From Trebonia sp963822615 (lineage in GTDB: Bacteria > Actinomycetota > Actinomycetes > Streptosporangiales > Streptosporangiaceae), in the NCBI GenBank assembly GCA_963822615.1, contig CAWGIM010000007.1, positions 57,405-121,404 of the forward strand: a DNA stretch of 64,000 nucleotides, given 5' to 3'. Both the position numbers and the translations under genes were made by a program. The notes beneath the pieces were generated by a model, which was given only the letters and a program-made list of their open reading frames with translations, was not told the DNA's origin and searched no databases. Shown here one piece after another: positions 7,564 through 16,323 of the stretch; within the stretch, counting starts at the first letter, position 1; every line of letters begins with the position of its first letter.

Positions 7564-8169
7564 TCAGCCGGCCGGCGGCACGTTCCAGCTCAGGATGACC
7601 GGGTCCTCGTGTTCCGCCCCGAGGGTGGAGACGGTGCCCGTATCCAGCCGGAACAGCCGCCCCGCGGTCGGCTCAAGGCCCAGGTAGCGGGCGGTCAGCA
7701 CGCGCAGCACGTGGCCGTGCGCGACCAGCGCCACGTCGCCCTGCGCCAGCAGCGGCGCGGCCCGCTTGAGCACCCGGTCCACCCGCGCCCCGACCTCGGC
7801 CGCGCTCTCGCCCGGGTGCTCGCCGTCGCCGGGGATCACCCCGTCCCGCCACAGCGACCAGCCGGGCCGGGTCCGCTGAATCTGCGCGGTGGTGATCCCC
7901 TCGTAGCCCCCGTAGTCCCATTCCCACAGGTCAGGGTCGGTGCCGGTGACCTTGAGGCCCGCCAGCTGAGCGGTTCGCTGCGCCCGCTGGGCGGGGCTGG
8001 CCCAGACCGCGACCAGCCGGGCGCCCGCCACCCGCCGGGTCACCACCGGCGCCAGCGCCTCCGCCCCGGCGATCCCCTTGGCGGTGAGGGGCACGTCGGT
8101 CCGCCCGGTGTGCTTGCCGTCGCGGGACCACTCGGTCTCGCCGTGCCGCAGCAGGATCAGCTCTCCCAT
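7564..8169 (-). CDS. Histidine phosphatase family protein (phosphoglycerate-mutase-like)
   Basis: A 201-residue protein. It has the catalytic RHG motif at the N-terminus (LILLRHGETEWSRDGKHTGRTDVPLT), the middle arginine/glutamate region ASPAQRAQRTA and WEWDYGGYEG, and the second catalytic histidine in VALVAHGHVLRVL. Members transfer phosphate through a phospho-His intermediate. Substrates range from sugar phosphates and phosphoglycerate to nucleotides, so the substrate is open. It sits one gene from the SCP2-like gene and near tlyA. Confidence 0.9.
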   Translation of the reverse strand: MGELILLRHGETEWSRDGKHTGRTDVPLTAKGIAGAEALAPVVTRRVAGARLVAVWASPAQRAQRTAQLAGLKVTGTDPDLWEWDYGGYEGITTAQIQRTRPGWSLWRDGVIPGDGEHPGESAAEVGARVDRVLKRAAPLLAQGDVALVAHGHVLRVLTARYLGLEPTAGRLFRLDTGTVSTLGAEHEDPVILSWNVPPAG

Positions 8170-8177
8170 GGCCGGCC

Positions 8178-8519
8178 CTAGAGCAGCCTGCGCAGCCGGA
8201 ACAGGTCCTTGACCGACGCCTCGATCTTGACCCGGCCGGACATCCAGGCCCGGGCGATGTTCATCGGCTGCTCGGCCAGCGCCAGCACCTCGTCGCTGTC
8301 GGCCGTCAGCCGGATGTCGGCGGCCGGCTCGCCCGGCGCGGCCTCGCGGACCGGGTCGTCACCCGCCCCCAGCCGGGTGACGTAGGTGGCGCCGAGGTCG
8401 GGCACGGTCACGCTCATCGTCCGGTTCCCGAAGTACTGCTCCCGCTGGTCGGGGCTCATCTCCGCTAGCCGTGCGGCTAGCTTCTGCAGTGCAGCGCGGC
8501 AATCTTCGGCCGAAGCCAT
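8178..8519 (-). CDS. SCP2 sterol-binding-domain-like small protein
   Basis: A 113-residue protein whose C-terminal half (LTADSDEVLALAEQPMNIARAWMSGRVKIEASVKDLFRLRRLL) matches the end of SCP2-type lipid-carrier domains. The N-terminal third is helical. SCP2 folds bind hydrophobic ligands; the ligand here is unknown. The stop is 9 bases from the phosphatase start, so the two leftward genes are probably co-transcribed. It is divergent from the small ORF/tlyA operon. Confidence 0.75.
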   Translation of the reverse strand: MASAEDCRAALQKLAARLAEMSPDQREQYFGNRTMSVTVPDLGATYVTRLGAGDDPVREAAPGEPAADIRLTADSDEVLALAEQPMNIARAWMSGRVKIEASVKDLFRLRRLL

Positions 8520-8619
8520 GTGCGCCTCTCCCCTCGCTGAGCGGTACCGTTCACGCGGGAGGGTAGCGCACGCGAGCGACCAGCGCGGTTACCAGGCAGC
8601 CCGAGGAGAGAAAAGCGAT

Positions 8620-8837
8620 ATGGATTCAGAACGGGTGCGGCTTGCTCTCACCCCAACCGGTGACCCCCAGGTGGACGCGGCCATCGCCGGGCTGGCCGGG
8701 CTCGACGACCTCGACCTGGCGCGACGGCCCGCGGTACTGCAGGACACCCACGACCGGCTGCGGGAAATCCTGGGCGAGCTCGGCGACGCGGTCCCGGGTG
8801 AGCCGGGGCGGCGCGGCGCGCAGGGCGAGCTCGGACG

Positions 8838-8841
<4 letters not shown>
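8620..8841 (+). CDS. Conserved small protein upstream of tlyA
   Basis: A 73-residue acidic protein (MDSERVRLALTPTGDPQVDAAIAGL...). A strong GAGGAGAG ribosome site lies about 10 bases upstream of the ATG. Its stop overlaps the tlyA start by GTGA, implying translational coupling. Actinobacteria including mycobacteria carry a comparable short ORF at this place (between the phosphatase gene and tlyA). The function is unknown. The protein looks like two short helices, with VDAAIAGLAGLDDLDL and LQDTHDRLREILGEL as the likely helical parts. Confidence 0.75.
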
Positions 8842-9641
<800 letters not shown>

Positions 9642-9688
9642 CCGGCCGGTGACCTGGCGGGCACGGCCGGCAAGGTAAGTTGCACCCA

Positions 9689-10726
9689 ATGGGCGATTCA
9701 CAGCGCACGATGCTGGTGCTCGCGCACACCGGCAGGGAAAGCGCACGGCGCAGCGCGACGGAGGTCATCCAGCGGCTGACCGCGGCCGGCGTGAAGGTCC
9801 GGGTAACCGAGAGCGAGGGCGCCGCCCTGCAGTGCGCCGGCGCGACCGTGGTCCCGCCCGGGCCGTCCGCCGCCGACGGGGCGGAGCTGGTCATCGTGCT
9901 CGGCGGCGACGGCACCCTGCTGCGGGCGGCCGAGCTGTCGCGGACCGTGGGCACCCCGCTGATCGGGGTGAACCTGGGGCACGTGGGCTTCCTGGCCGAG
10001 GCCGAGCCGGACGGGCTCACCCAGACGGTTGACCGCCTGCTCGCGGGCGACTACCGGGTCGAGCAGCGGATGACGATCGACGTGGTGGCCAGGGACAACG
10101 GCGCCACCATCGCCAGCACCTGGGCGCTCAACGAGGCCACGGTGGAGAAGGCGTCCCGTGAGCGGATGGTCGAGGTGGTCATCGAGGTGGACGGCCGCCC
10201 GCTGTCCCGCTGGGGCTGCGACGGGGTGGTGTGCGCCACCCCGACCGGGTCGACCGCCTACGCCTTCTCGGCCGGCGGCCCGGTGGTCTGGCCGGAGGTC
10301 GAGGCGCTGCTGATGGTGCCGCTGGCGGCGCACGCCCTGTTCGCCCGGCCGCTGGTGGTCTCACCCCGCTCGGTGGTGGCGGTGGAGCTGATGAACGAGG
10401 GCGGCGACGGCGCCGCCGACTTCGGGGGCGCCGTGCACGGTGACATCGAGTACGGGCAGCCGGTGGCGGGCGAGGACAGCGACCCGGCCGACCAGTTCGC
10501 GGACGCCGACCGGGCGGTGCTGTGGTGCGACGGCCGCCGCCGGTTCGACCTGCCGCCGCGCGCCCGGATCGAGGTTCGCCGCGGTGAGCTGCCGGTATCG
10601 CTGGCGCGGGTACACGGCGGGCCCGGGCAGCCGCCCGGCGGGGGCGAGTTCACCGACCGCCTGGTGGCCAAGTTCGGCCTGCCGGTCGAGGGCTGGCGCG
10701 GCCGCGCGTCCCGGCTCGGCCACTGA
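9689..10726 (+). CDS. nadK: NAD kinase
   Basis: A 345-residue protein that phosphorylates NAD to NADP using ATP or polyphosphate. The family's GGDGT motif is in VIVLGGDGTLL (~70). NLGHVGFLAE, LNEATVEKAS and CATPTGSTAYAFSAGGP follow. An Asp/Gly-rich stretch (about 235-280) interrupts the C-terminal lobe and makes the protein ~40 residues longer than many homologues. ATG at 9689 is chosen; an in-frame TTG at 9680 sits closer to the AAGG ribosome site and would add three residues. It is part of the tlyA-nadK-recN series conserved in actinobacteria. Confidence 0.95.
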   Translation: MGDSQRTMLVLAHTGRESARRSATEVIQRLTAAGVKVRVTESEGAALQCAGATVVPPGPSAADGAELVIVLGGDGTLLRAAELSRTVGTPLIGVNLGHVGFLAEAEPDGLTQTVDRLLAGDYRVEQRMTIDVVARDNGATIASTWALNEATVEKASRERMVEVVIEVDGRPLSRWGCDGVVCATPTGSTAYAFSAGGPVVWPEVEALLMVPLAAHALFARPLVVSPRSVVAVELMNEGGDGAADFGGAVHGDIEYGQPVAGEDSDPADQFADADRAVLWCDGRRRFDLPPRARIEVRRGELPVSLARVHGGPGQPPGGGEFTDRLVAKFGLPVEGWRGRASRLGH

Positions 10727-11025
10727 CCGGCGCCCCGGCCGCTCGCACCGCCCGGCCGGCGCGCCGGGCGATTTGCGGCCAAATGTTTGCTTGAACGGCG
10801 CGGCCGGGCGACACTTGATGCAAACAGGTAAGCGAATGAAATGCGCCGCGGCGGGAGCGTCGGTGCCGGCTTGTACGGTGTGCGTGGGCGGGACCGCCAG
10901 CCGCGCGGGCCCCGCGACGGTAAAGTCGGCAGTGCCGTTAGGTCGCAGGGTCGCCCTTGCCGCGCGGACGCCCGGTAGCGGGCTGGGCCGACGGAACTGC
11001 TTCGAGAAGGAGACGGCTAGCGCTC
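10727..11025. other. Spacer of ~300 bases between nadK and recN
   Basis: No gene is supported. The first 60 bases are GC-rich with self-complementary CCGGCCG/CGGCCGG segments, a possible nadK terminator. An A/T-richer stretch near 10780-10840 and a TAAAGT hexamer near 10920 are weak promoter candidates for recN. I see no convincing operator; the SOS-box pattern of actinobacteria (GAAC..GTTC) is absent. Confidence 0.4.
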
Positions 11026-12870
11026 ATGCTTGAGGAAGTGCGGATTACCGGGCTCGGGGTCATCAACGACGCGCTGCTTGAGCTTTCGCCTGGCTTCACC
11101 GCGCTCACCGGCGAGACCGGCGCGGGCAAGACGATGGTGGTGACCGGCCTCGGCCTGCTGTTCGGCGGCCGGGCCGACCCGGCCCGGGTCCGGCCGGGCG
11201 CGCAGCGCGCCTCGGTCGAGGGCCGGCTGCGCACCGATCCCAGCGGCAAGGTCGCGCAGCAGGTCGAGGAGGCTGGCGGCGACCTCGACGAGGACGGCAC
11301 CCTGGTGCTGACCAGGACGGTGTCCAGCGAGGGCCGGTCCCGGGCCTTCGCCGGCGGCCGCTCGGTCCCGGTGTCGCTGCTCACCTACCTGGCCGACGAC
11401 CTGGTGGCGGTGCACGGCCAGTCCGACCAGCAGCAGCTGCTCAAGCCCGGCCGCCAGCGGGAGTCGCTCGACAAGTACGCCGGCGGCGGGCTCGGCGAGG
11501 TCCTCGCGGACTACCAGCGGGCCTACGCCCGCCACCGGGAGGTCGCCGAAGAGCTGGCGACGCTGACCACGCAGGCCCGCGCCCGCGCCGCCGAGGCGGA
11601 GGAGCTACGCGCGGGCCTGACCGAGGTGGAGAAGCTCAACCCGGTCGCGGGCGAGGCGGGCGCGCTCCGGGCGGAGGAGGAGCGGCTGGCCAACGCCGAC
11701 TCGCTGCACGCCGGCGCCATCACCGCGCACGAGGCGCTGCTTGGCGACCCGACCGCGGGCAACGACGGGGCGGACGCGGTCACCCTGCTCGGCCACGCGC
11801 GCCGGGCGCTTGACGCCGTGCGCCGCCACGACGCCGAGATCGACGGGGTGGCCACCAGGCTGTCCGAGGCCGCCTACCTGGTGTCCGAGGTGGCGGGCGA
11901 GCTGGCCTCCTACATCCAGGGCATCGACGCCGACCCGGCCCGGCTGGCGGCCGTGCAGGAGCGCCGGGCCGCGCTGGCCCGCGTCATCCGGCTGTACGGC
12001 CCCGGCGGCGTCAGCGCGCGGGTCGGCGGCGCCCCGGTGACGCTCCCGGTCCCGGCGGCCGACCAGGAAAGCGACCCGGCGGACAGCGCTGACGGCACCT
12101 TGCCGGTGCTGGCGCCGGCCGACGAGCCGGAGCCCGACGACACCGCTTACGTGCTCGAATGGGCCCGGCTGGCCGCCGCCCGGGTGGCCGAGCTGGACAA
12201 CGACGACGACACCATCGCCACCCTCACCGCCACCGAGGCCGACCTCGCGGCCCAGGTCCACGAGCTGGCCGGGCGGCTGTCGCGGCTGCGGGCGGAGGCG
12301 GGGGAGCGGTTCGCGGGCGACGTCACCGCCGAGCTGACCGCCCTGGCGATGCCGCACGCCCGGATCTCGGTGGTGCTGACCCCGCTGGCCGAGCCGGGCC
12401 CGCACGGCGCCGACGACGTGGAACTGCGCCTGGCCAGCAACCCCGGCGCCCCCGCGCTGCCGCTGCACAAGGGCGCCTCCGGCGGCGAGCTGTCCCGGGT
12501 GATGCTCGCCATCGAGGTGGTGTTCGCCGGCGCCGACCCGGTCCCTACCTTCGTCTTCGACGAGGTAGACGCCGGAGTGGGCGGCAAGGCGGCGGTCGAG
12601 ATCGGCCGCCGCCTGGCCAAGCTGGCCCGCCTCGCCCAGGTCATCGTGGTCACCCACCTGCCCCAGGTGGCCGCCTTCGCCGACAACCACCTGGTGGTCG
12701 CCAAGTCCAGCGACGGCACGATCACCAGCACCAGCGTGATCCGGCTGGACCACGAGGCCCGCGTCCGCGAGCTGTCGCGGATGCTGGCGGGCCTGGAAGA
12801 CTCCGAGTTCGGCCAGGCCCACGCGGCCGAGCTGCTGGCGATGGCGGCCGACCAGGGCTCCCGGTCCTAG
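11026..12870 (+). CDS. recN: DNA repair protein RecN
   Basis: A 614-residue SMC-like ATPase acting early in double-strand-break repair. The ATG at 11026 is preceded by GAGAAGGAGA. The N-terminal ATPase half has MLEEVRITGLGVI and Walker A GETGAGKT (~30-40). A middle region of about 150-380 is rich in Ala/Glu/Arg coiled coil, with an acidic insert around 345-375. The C-terminal half has the ABC signature ASGGELSRVMLA, Walker B FVFDEVDAGVGG and the D-/H-loop region VIVVTHLPQVAAFAD. Length is slightly above the ~550-590 typical because of the insert. Confidence 0.96.
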   Translation: MLEEVRITGLGVINDALLELSPGFTALTGETGAGKTMVVTGLGLLFGGRADPARVRPGAQRASVEGRLRTDPSGKVAQQVEEAGGDLDEDGTLVLTRTVSSEGRSRAFAGGRSVPVSLLTYLADDLVAVHGQSDQQQLLKPGRQRESLDKYAGGGLGEVLADYQRAYARHREVAEELATLTTQARARAAEAEELRAGLTEVEKLNPVAGEAGALRAEEERLANADSLHAGAITAHEALLGDPTAGNDGADAVTLLGHARRALDAVRRHDAEIDGVATRLSEAAYLVSEVAGELASYIQGIDADPARLAAVQERRAALARVIRLYGPGGVSARVGGAPVTLPVPAADQESDPADSADGTLPVLAPADEPEPDDTAYVLEWARLAAARVAELDNDDDTIATLTATEADLAAQVHELAGRLSRLRAEAGERFAGDVTAELTALAMPHARISVVLTPLAEPGPHGADDVELRLASNPGAPALPLHKGASGGELSRVMLAIEVVFAGADPVPTFVFDEVDAGVGGKAAVEIGRRLAKLARLAQVIVVTHLPQVAAFADNHLVVAKSSDGTITSTSVIRLDHEARVRELSRMLAGLEDSEFGQAHAAELLAMAADQGSRS

Positions 12871-12920
12871 CCGGCCGGGCGGCGGATACACCAGGGACCG
12901 ACTCACGAGAGGCTGGCGCC

Positions 12921-13487
12921 GTGCGGAAACTGATCTACGGCATGAACCTGACCCTGGACGGCTACATCGCCGCCCCCGGCGACGACATCGGCTGGAGCGG
13001 GCCGCCGAGCGACGAGCTGTTCCAGTGGTGGCTCGACCAGGAGCGGGCGAGCGGCCTGTCGCTGTACGGGCGCAAGGTATGGGAGGCGATGAGCTCCTAC
13101 TGGCCGACCGGCGACCAGCAGCCCGGCGCCACCCCGGCCGAGATCGCGTTCGCGCAAAACTGGCGGGACACCCCGAAGGTGGTGTTCTCCTCGACCATCG
13201 ACAAGGTCGACTGGAACACCCGCCTGGTCACTGGCGACGCGGTCGACGAGATCACCCGGCTCAAGGCCGGGGACGGTGCCCCGCTGAGCATCGGCGGCGC
13301 GACGCTCGCCCGGGCGGCCATGCGGGCCGGGCTGATCGACGAGTACGCACTGGCCACCCACCCGGTCCTGGTGGGCGGCGGCACGCCGTTCTTCACCGCG
13401 CTGGACAGCTGGGTCGGCTTGAACCTGGTGGAGACGCGGACGTTCCCTGGCGGGGTCGTGCTCACCAGGTACGAGACGAGGCGCTGA
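12921..13487 (+). CDS. Dihydrofolate reductase family / RibD C-terminal-domain protein
   Basis: A 188-residue protein starting at GTG, with GAGAGG upstream. The pattern is that of stand-alone RibD-C/DHFR-like oxidoreductases: RKLIYGMNLTLDGYIAAPGDDIGW at the N-terminus, SLYGRKVWEAMSSYW near residue 50, PKVVFSSTID, LSIGGATLARAAMRAGLIDEY near residue 120, and HPVLVGGGTPFF. Related enzymes use NAD(P)H to reduce pteridine- or pyrimidine-type substrates. Most actinobacterial paralogues are uncharacterised. It stands alone, 50 bases after recN. Confidence 0.88.
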   Translation: MRKLIYGMNLTLDGYIAAPGDDIGWSGPPSDELFQWWLDQERASGLSLYGRKVWEAMSSYWPTGDQQPGATPAEIAFAQNWRDTPKVVFSSTIDKVDWNTRLVTGDAVDEITRLKAGDGAPLSIGGATLARAAMRAGLIDEYALATHPVLVGGGTPFFTALDSWVGLNLVETRTFPGGVVLTRYETRR

Positions 13488-13542
13488 GCAGCCGGGGCAT
13501 ATCCGCGGCTGATTCGACTGCCGCGCGCGGCTCCGGTGCGCC

Positions 13543-14034
13543 TCACAGTGCCACCGGGCGGCTGGCGATTACCCCGTAGTCATCGCCGGCCGCGTCAACC
13601 AGCAGCGCGAGCGCGGCGGTCAGCGCCTGCCGGTCCGGGGGAGCGAGCCGCTCCATGATCCGGGCCAGCTCATGGCGCCGCCATCGGTCCGCGGTCGCGA
13701 CCAGGCCGCGGCCGCTGGCGGTCAGCTCGAGGGTGACCACGCCCCGGTGCCCGGGGGCGGTTCCCCGGGCCACGTGCCCGGCGGCGACCATCCGGTCGGC
13801 CAGCCGGGTGATGGTCGACCGGTCCAGGCCCAGCGTCCTGGCCGCCTGACCGGACGAAACCGGGCCCAGGTCAGCGAGCACCGCCAGCAGCCGGAACTGC
13901 GGCAGCGTCACCGCCGAGCCGAGCACGTCCAGGCTGCGCAGCGCCACTCCGGCCAGCACCCGCGTCGCCGCCTGCAGCACCTCCGCGGTCCCGGGCGCCA
14001 GCGCGGGACCGTCCTCGTCCTGTGTCGATGGCAT
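13543..14034 (-). CDS. MarR-family transcriptional regulator
   Basis: A 163-residue winged-helix regulator starting at ATG 14034, with AAAGG upstream. The core reads LPQFRLLAVLADLGPVSSGQAARTLGLDRSTITRLADRMVAAGHVARG (~44-90), i.e. helix-turn-helix plus the beta-wing (GHRGVVTLELTASGRGL). MarR proteins act as dimers on palindromic sites and often respond to small acids or oxidants. It is divergent from the ClC channel gene, and a perfect palindrome lies in the shared promoter region. It is therefore the likely regulator of itself and of the channel. Confidence 0.9.
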   Translation of the reverse strand: MPSTQDEDGPALAPGTAEVLQAATRVLAGVALRSLDVLGSAVTLPQFRLLAVLADLGPVSSGQAARTLGLDRSTITRLADRMVAAGHVARGTAPGHRGVVTLELTASGRGLVATADRWRRHELARIMERLAPPDRQALTAALALLVDAAGDDYGVIASRPVAL

Positions 14035-14137
14035 TGTCGCGAGCCTTTCGCCTTGCGGTCCCTTGGTGCGGCCGGTCCTGACGGCCGGCCACTGCGAAAC
14101 TCTACGCCCGGCCACCCGGTTGCTGCATAATACAATG

Positions 14138-14152
14138 ATTGCAAGATGCAAT
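14138..14152. promoter_or_regulatory. Palindrome in the MarR/ClC divergent promoter (probable MarR operator)
   Basis: ATTGCA-AGA-TGCAAT is a perfect inverted repeat inside an A/T-rich island between the divergent marR-like and clc genes. A partly related TTGCTGCATAATACAATG lies just left of it. The size and symmetry suit MarR dimers, and the A/T richness marks the promoter. It is only about 10 bases from the channel start codon, so binding would block initiation. Confidence 0.6.
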
Positions 14153-14161
14153 ATTTGAGAC

Positions 14162-16258
14162 GTGCACAAGATGTGGATGGTCAGGGTGAAGCGAGAACCA
14201 CGGGCAGACGGTGACCGGGACAAGACGGCGGACGAGGCCGGCCAGCCGGCCGTCGCGCGGGCGGCGGCGTGGCTGCGGGCCGGGCGGGGCGGGATGTTCC
14301 TGCTGGCGTTGCTCGTCGGAGCCGGAGCGGGCCTCGGTGCGGTGGTGTTCCGGTACCTGGTCTTCTTCTTCACCTGGCTGGCGACCGGGCACGACGAGTT
14401 CGGGCAGGCGGGGTACGTCGGCAGCAGCCACCTGCCGTGGCTGGGCCTGGGCTTCTTCGTGGTCATCCCGGCGATCGGCGGGCTGCTGTACGGCCCGCTG
14501 ATCTACCAGTGGGCCCGGGAGGCGCGCGGGCACGGGGTGCCCGAGGTGATGGTCGCGGTGGCCGACAACGGCGGCCGGATCCGCTGGCAGGTCGCCGTGG
14601 TCAAGTCCCTGGCCTCCGCGCTGTGCATCGGGTCGGGCGGGTCGGTGGGCCGGGAGGGGCCGATCGTGCAGATCGGCTCGGCGCTGGCCTCCAGCGTGGG
14701 CCAGTGGGTCAGGCTGCCGGAGAACCGGCTGCGGATCATGGTCGCCTGCGGCGCCGCGGGGGGCATCTCGGCCACCTTCAACGCGCCGATCACCGGGGTG
14801 TTCTTCGGGGTCGAGATCATCCTGCGCGAGTTCGCGGTCGACGCCCTGTTCACCGTCATGCTGTCGGCGATGGTCGCCGACGCCGTGGCGATCCCGTTCC
14901 TCGGAAACAAGCCGTTCCTGTCCGGCTTCCCGGTCGGCATCACCCTCCAGCACCCGCGCAACTACCTGCTCGTCGCCGTCCTCGCGGTGATCGCCGCGCT
15001 GCTGGGGCTGGTATTTAAGAACGTGCTGTACCAGGTCGAGGACTGGTGCGACGCGCTGTGGAAGGGCCGCCCCGAATGGGCCCGCCCGGCCGTGCTCGGT
15101 CTCGCGTTCGGCCTGCTGCTGCTCGCGCTCCCGCAGCTGTACGGCGTCGGCTACCCGGTCATGTTCAAGGCCACCGCCGGCAGCTACGCCACCTGGTTCC
15201 TGGTCATCCTCGCACTCGGGAAGATCCTGGCGACCAGCGTCTCGATGGGCATCGGCGGCTCCGGCGGCATCTTCGCCCCGTCGCTGTTCATCGGCGTCAC
15301 CGCCGGGATGGCCTACGGCGACACCGTCGACCACCTGTTCGGTCCCGGGGCCGGGCAGCCGGCCCTGTACGCGGTGGTCGCGATGGGCGCGGTGTTCACG
15401 TCCGCCGCCCGCGCCCCGCTGACCTCGCTGGCCAGCGTGGTCGAGATGACCGGTGACTTCTCCCTCACGCTGCCGGTCATGCTCGCCGTCGCGATCGCCA
15501 CCACCGTCTCCCGCGCGCTCAGCTACGGGACCATCTACACCACCAAGCTGCTGCGCCGCGGCACCGACATCGACCAGGCCGCCCCGTGGCGCGCCCTGGC
15601 CGACCTCAAGGTCACCGATGTCATGCGCCCGTTCCGGCCCGCGCTGCCGGTCCCCCCGGACGGCGGGGCGGGCGGGGAACCGGGCTGGGCCGGCAGCGGG
15701 GAGCAGCCGGACGACATGGCGCTTCCCGGCCCGGTGACCGAGCGGCATGACCTGCAGGCGCTGTTCGCGTCGGAATCGCTCGGCCAGGCGCTCCGCCAGC
15801 TCGCGGTCTACGGCCGCGACGGGCTGCCCGTGGTATCACCGGACGAGCGGCACGTCGACGGCTGGGTGACCAGCGAGGGAGTACTGCGGGCGCTCGCCCA
15901 CCGGGTGGCCGGCACGGCCGCCGAGACCGCGCACGCGCAGGCCGCCGCCGACGGGGAACCCGACGACGCGCAGGCCATGCTCGAGCGCCCGTCCGTCCCG
16001 CTGCCCGGCTACTACATCGCCGAGGTCACCGTCACCGGCCACTCGCCCGCGGCCGGCCGCAAGCTGGGCGACGTCAGCTGGCCGCCCGCCAGCATCCCGG
16101 TCCTGGTGCTGCGGAGCGGCTCACTCCGGCCGGCCCGGCCGGACTCCACCCTGGCCCCGGGTGACCGGGTCAGCCTGCTCGTCCCCGCGCGCCTGGACAT
16201 GGACGGGCGTGCCCCGGCCGGCCGCGCCGGCGTGAGGCCTTGTGCGGACCGGAGGTAA
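14162..16258 (+). CDS. ClC-family chloride channel/transporter with CBS and TrkA-C-like tail
   Basis: A 698-residue membrane protein. The ClC core (~40-465) carries the ion-path motifs GSGGSVGREGPIVQIGS (with the gating glutamate of GREGP), GGISATFNAPITGVFF and the GIGGSGGIFAPSLFIG filter. The tail has a CBS-type region (LKVTDVMRPF ~485, followed by an extended linker and DGLPVVSPDERHVDGWVTSEGVLRALAHR). A final ~90 residues resemble a TrkA-C (RCK_C) domain (YYIAEVTVTGHSPAAGRKLGDVSWP...LAPGDRVSLLVP). Such tails bind nucleotides or ions and adjust transport. GTG 14162 or ATG 14171/14177 are possible starts. Divergent from a MarR regulator. Confidence 0.92.
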   Translation: MHKMWMVRVKREPRADGDRDKTADEAGQPAVARAAAWLRAGRGGMFLLALLVGAGAGLGAVVFRYLVFFFTWLATGHDEFGQAGYVGSSHLPWLGLGFFVVIPAIGGLLYGPLIYQWAREARGHGVPEVMVAVADNGGRIRWQVAVVKSLASALCIGSGGSVGREGPIVQIGSALASSVGQWVRLPENRLRIMVACGAAGGISATFNAPITGVFFGVEIILREFAVDALFTVMLSAMVADAVAIPFLGNKPFLSGFPVGITLQHPRNYLLVAVLAVIAALLGLVFKNVLYQVEDWCDALWKGRPEWARPAVLGLAFGLLLLALPQLYGVGYPVMFKATAGSYATWFLVILALGKILATSVSMGIGGSGGIFAPSLFIGVTAGMAYGDTVDHLFGPGAGQPALYAVVAMGAVFTSAARAPLTSLASVVEMTGDFSLTLPVMLAVAIATTVSRALSYGTIYTTKLLRRGTDIDQAAPWRALADLKVTDVMRPFRPALPVPPDGGAGGEPGWAGSGEQPDDMALPGPVTERHDLQALFASESLGQALRQLAVYGRDGLPVVSPDERHVDGWVTSEGVLRALAHRVAGTAAETAHAQAAADGEPDDAQAMLERPSVPLPGYYIAEVTVTGHSPAAGRKLGDVSWPPASIPVLVLRSGSLRPARPDSTLAPGDRVSLLVPARLDMDGRAPAGRAGVRPCADRR

Positions 16259-16323
16259 GTGCTTACAGTTGTCTGGACCGGACAGCGGATCCATCGATCC
16301 ACTAGACGGATCGCGGAGGCGGC

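Noticed and set aside
10727..11025. SOS box upstream of recN
   Set aside because: I could not find the actinobacterial LexA pattern; only weak A/T-rich promoter-like stretches are present.
14102..15748. A 548-residue open frame on the minus strand over the ClC channel gene
   Set aside because: It is antisense to a well-supported ClC protein and its product is a His/Arg/Gln/Asp-rich low-complexity sequence typical of GC-rich shadow frames.
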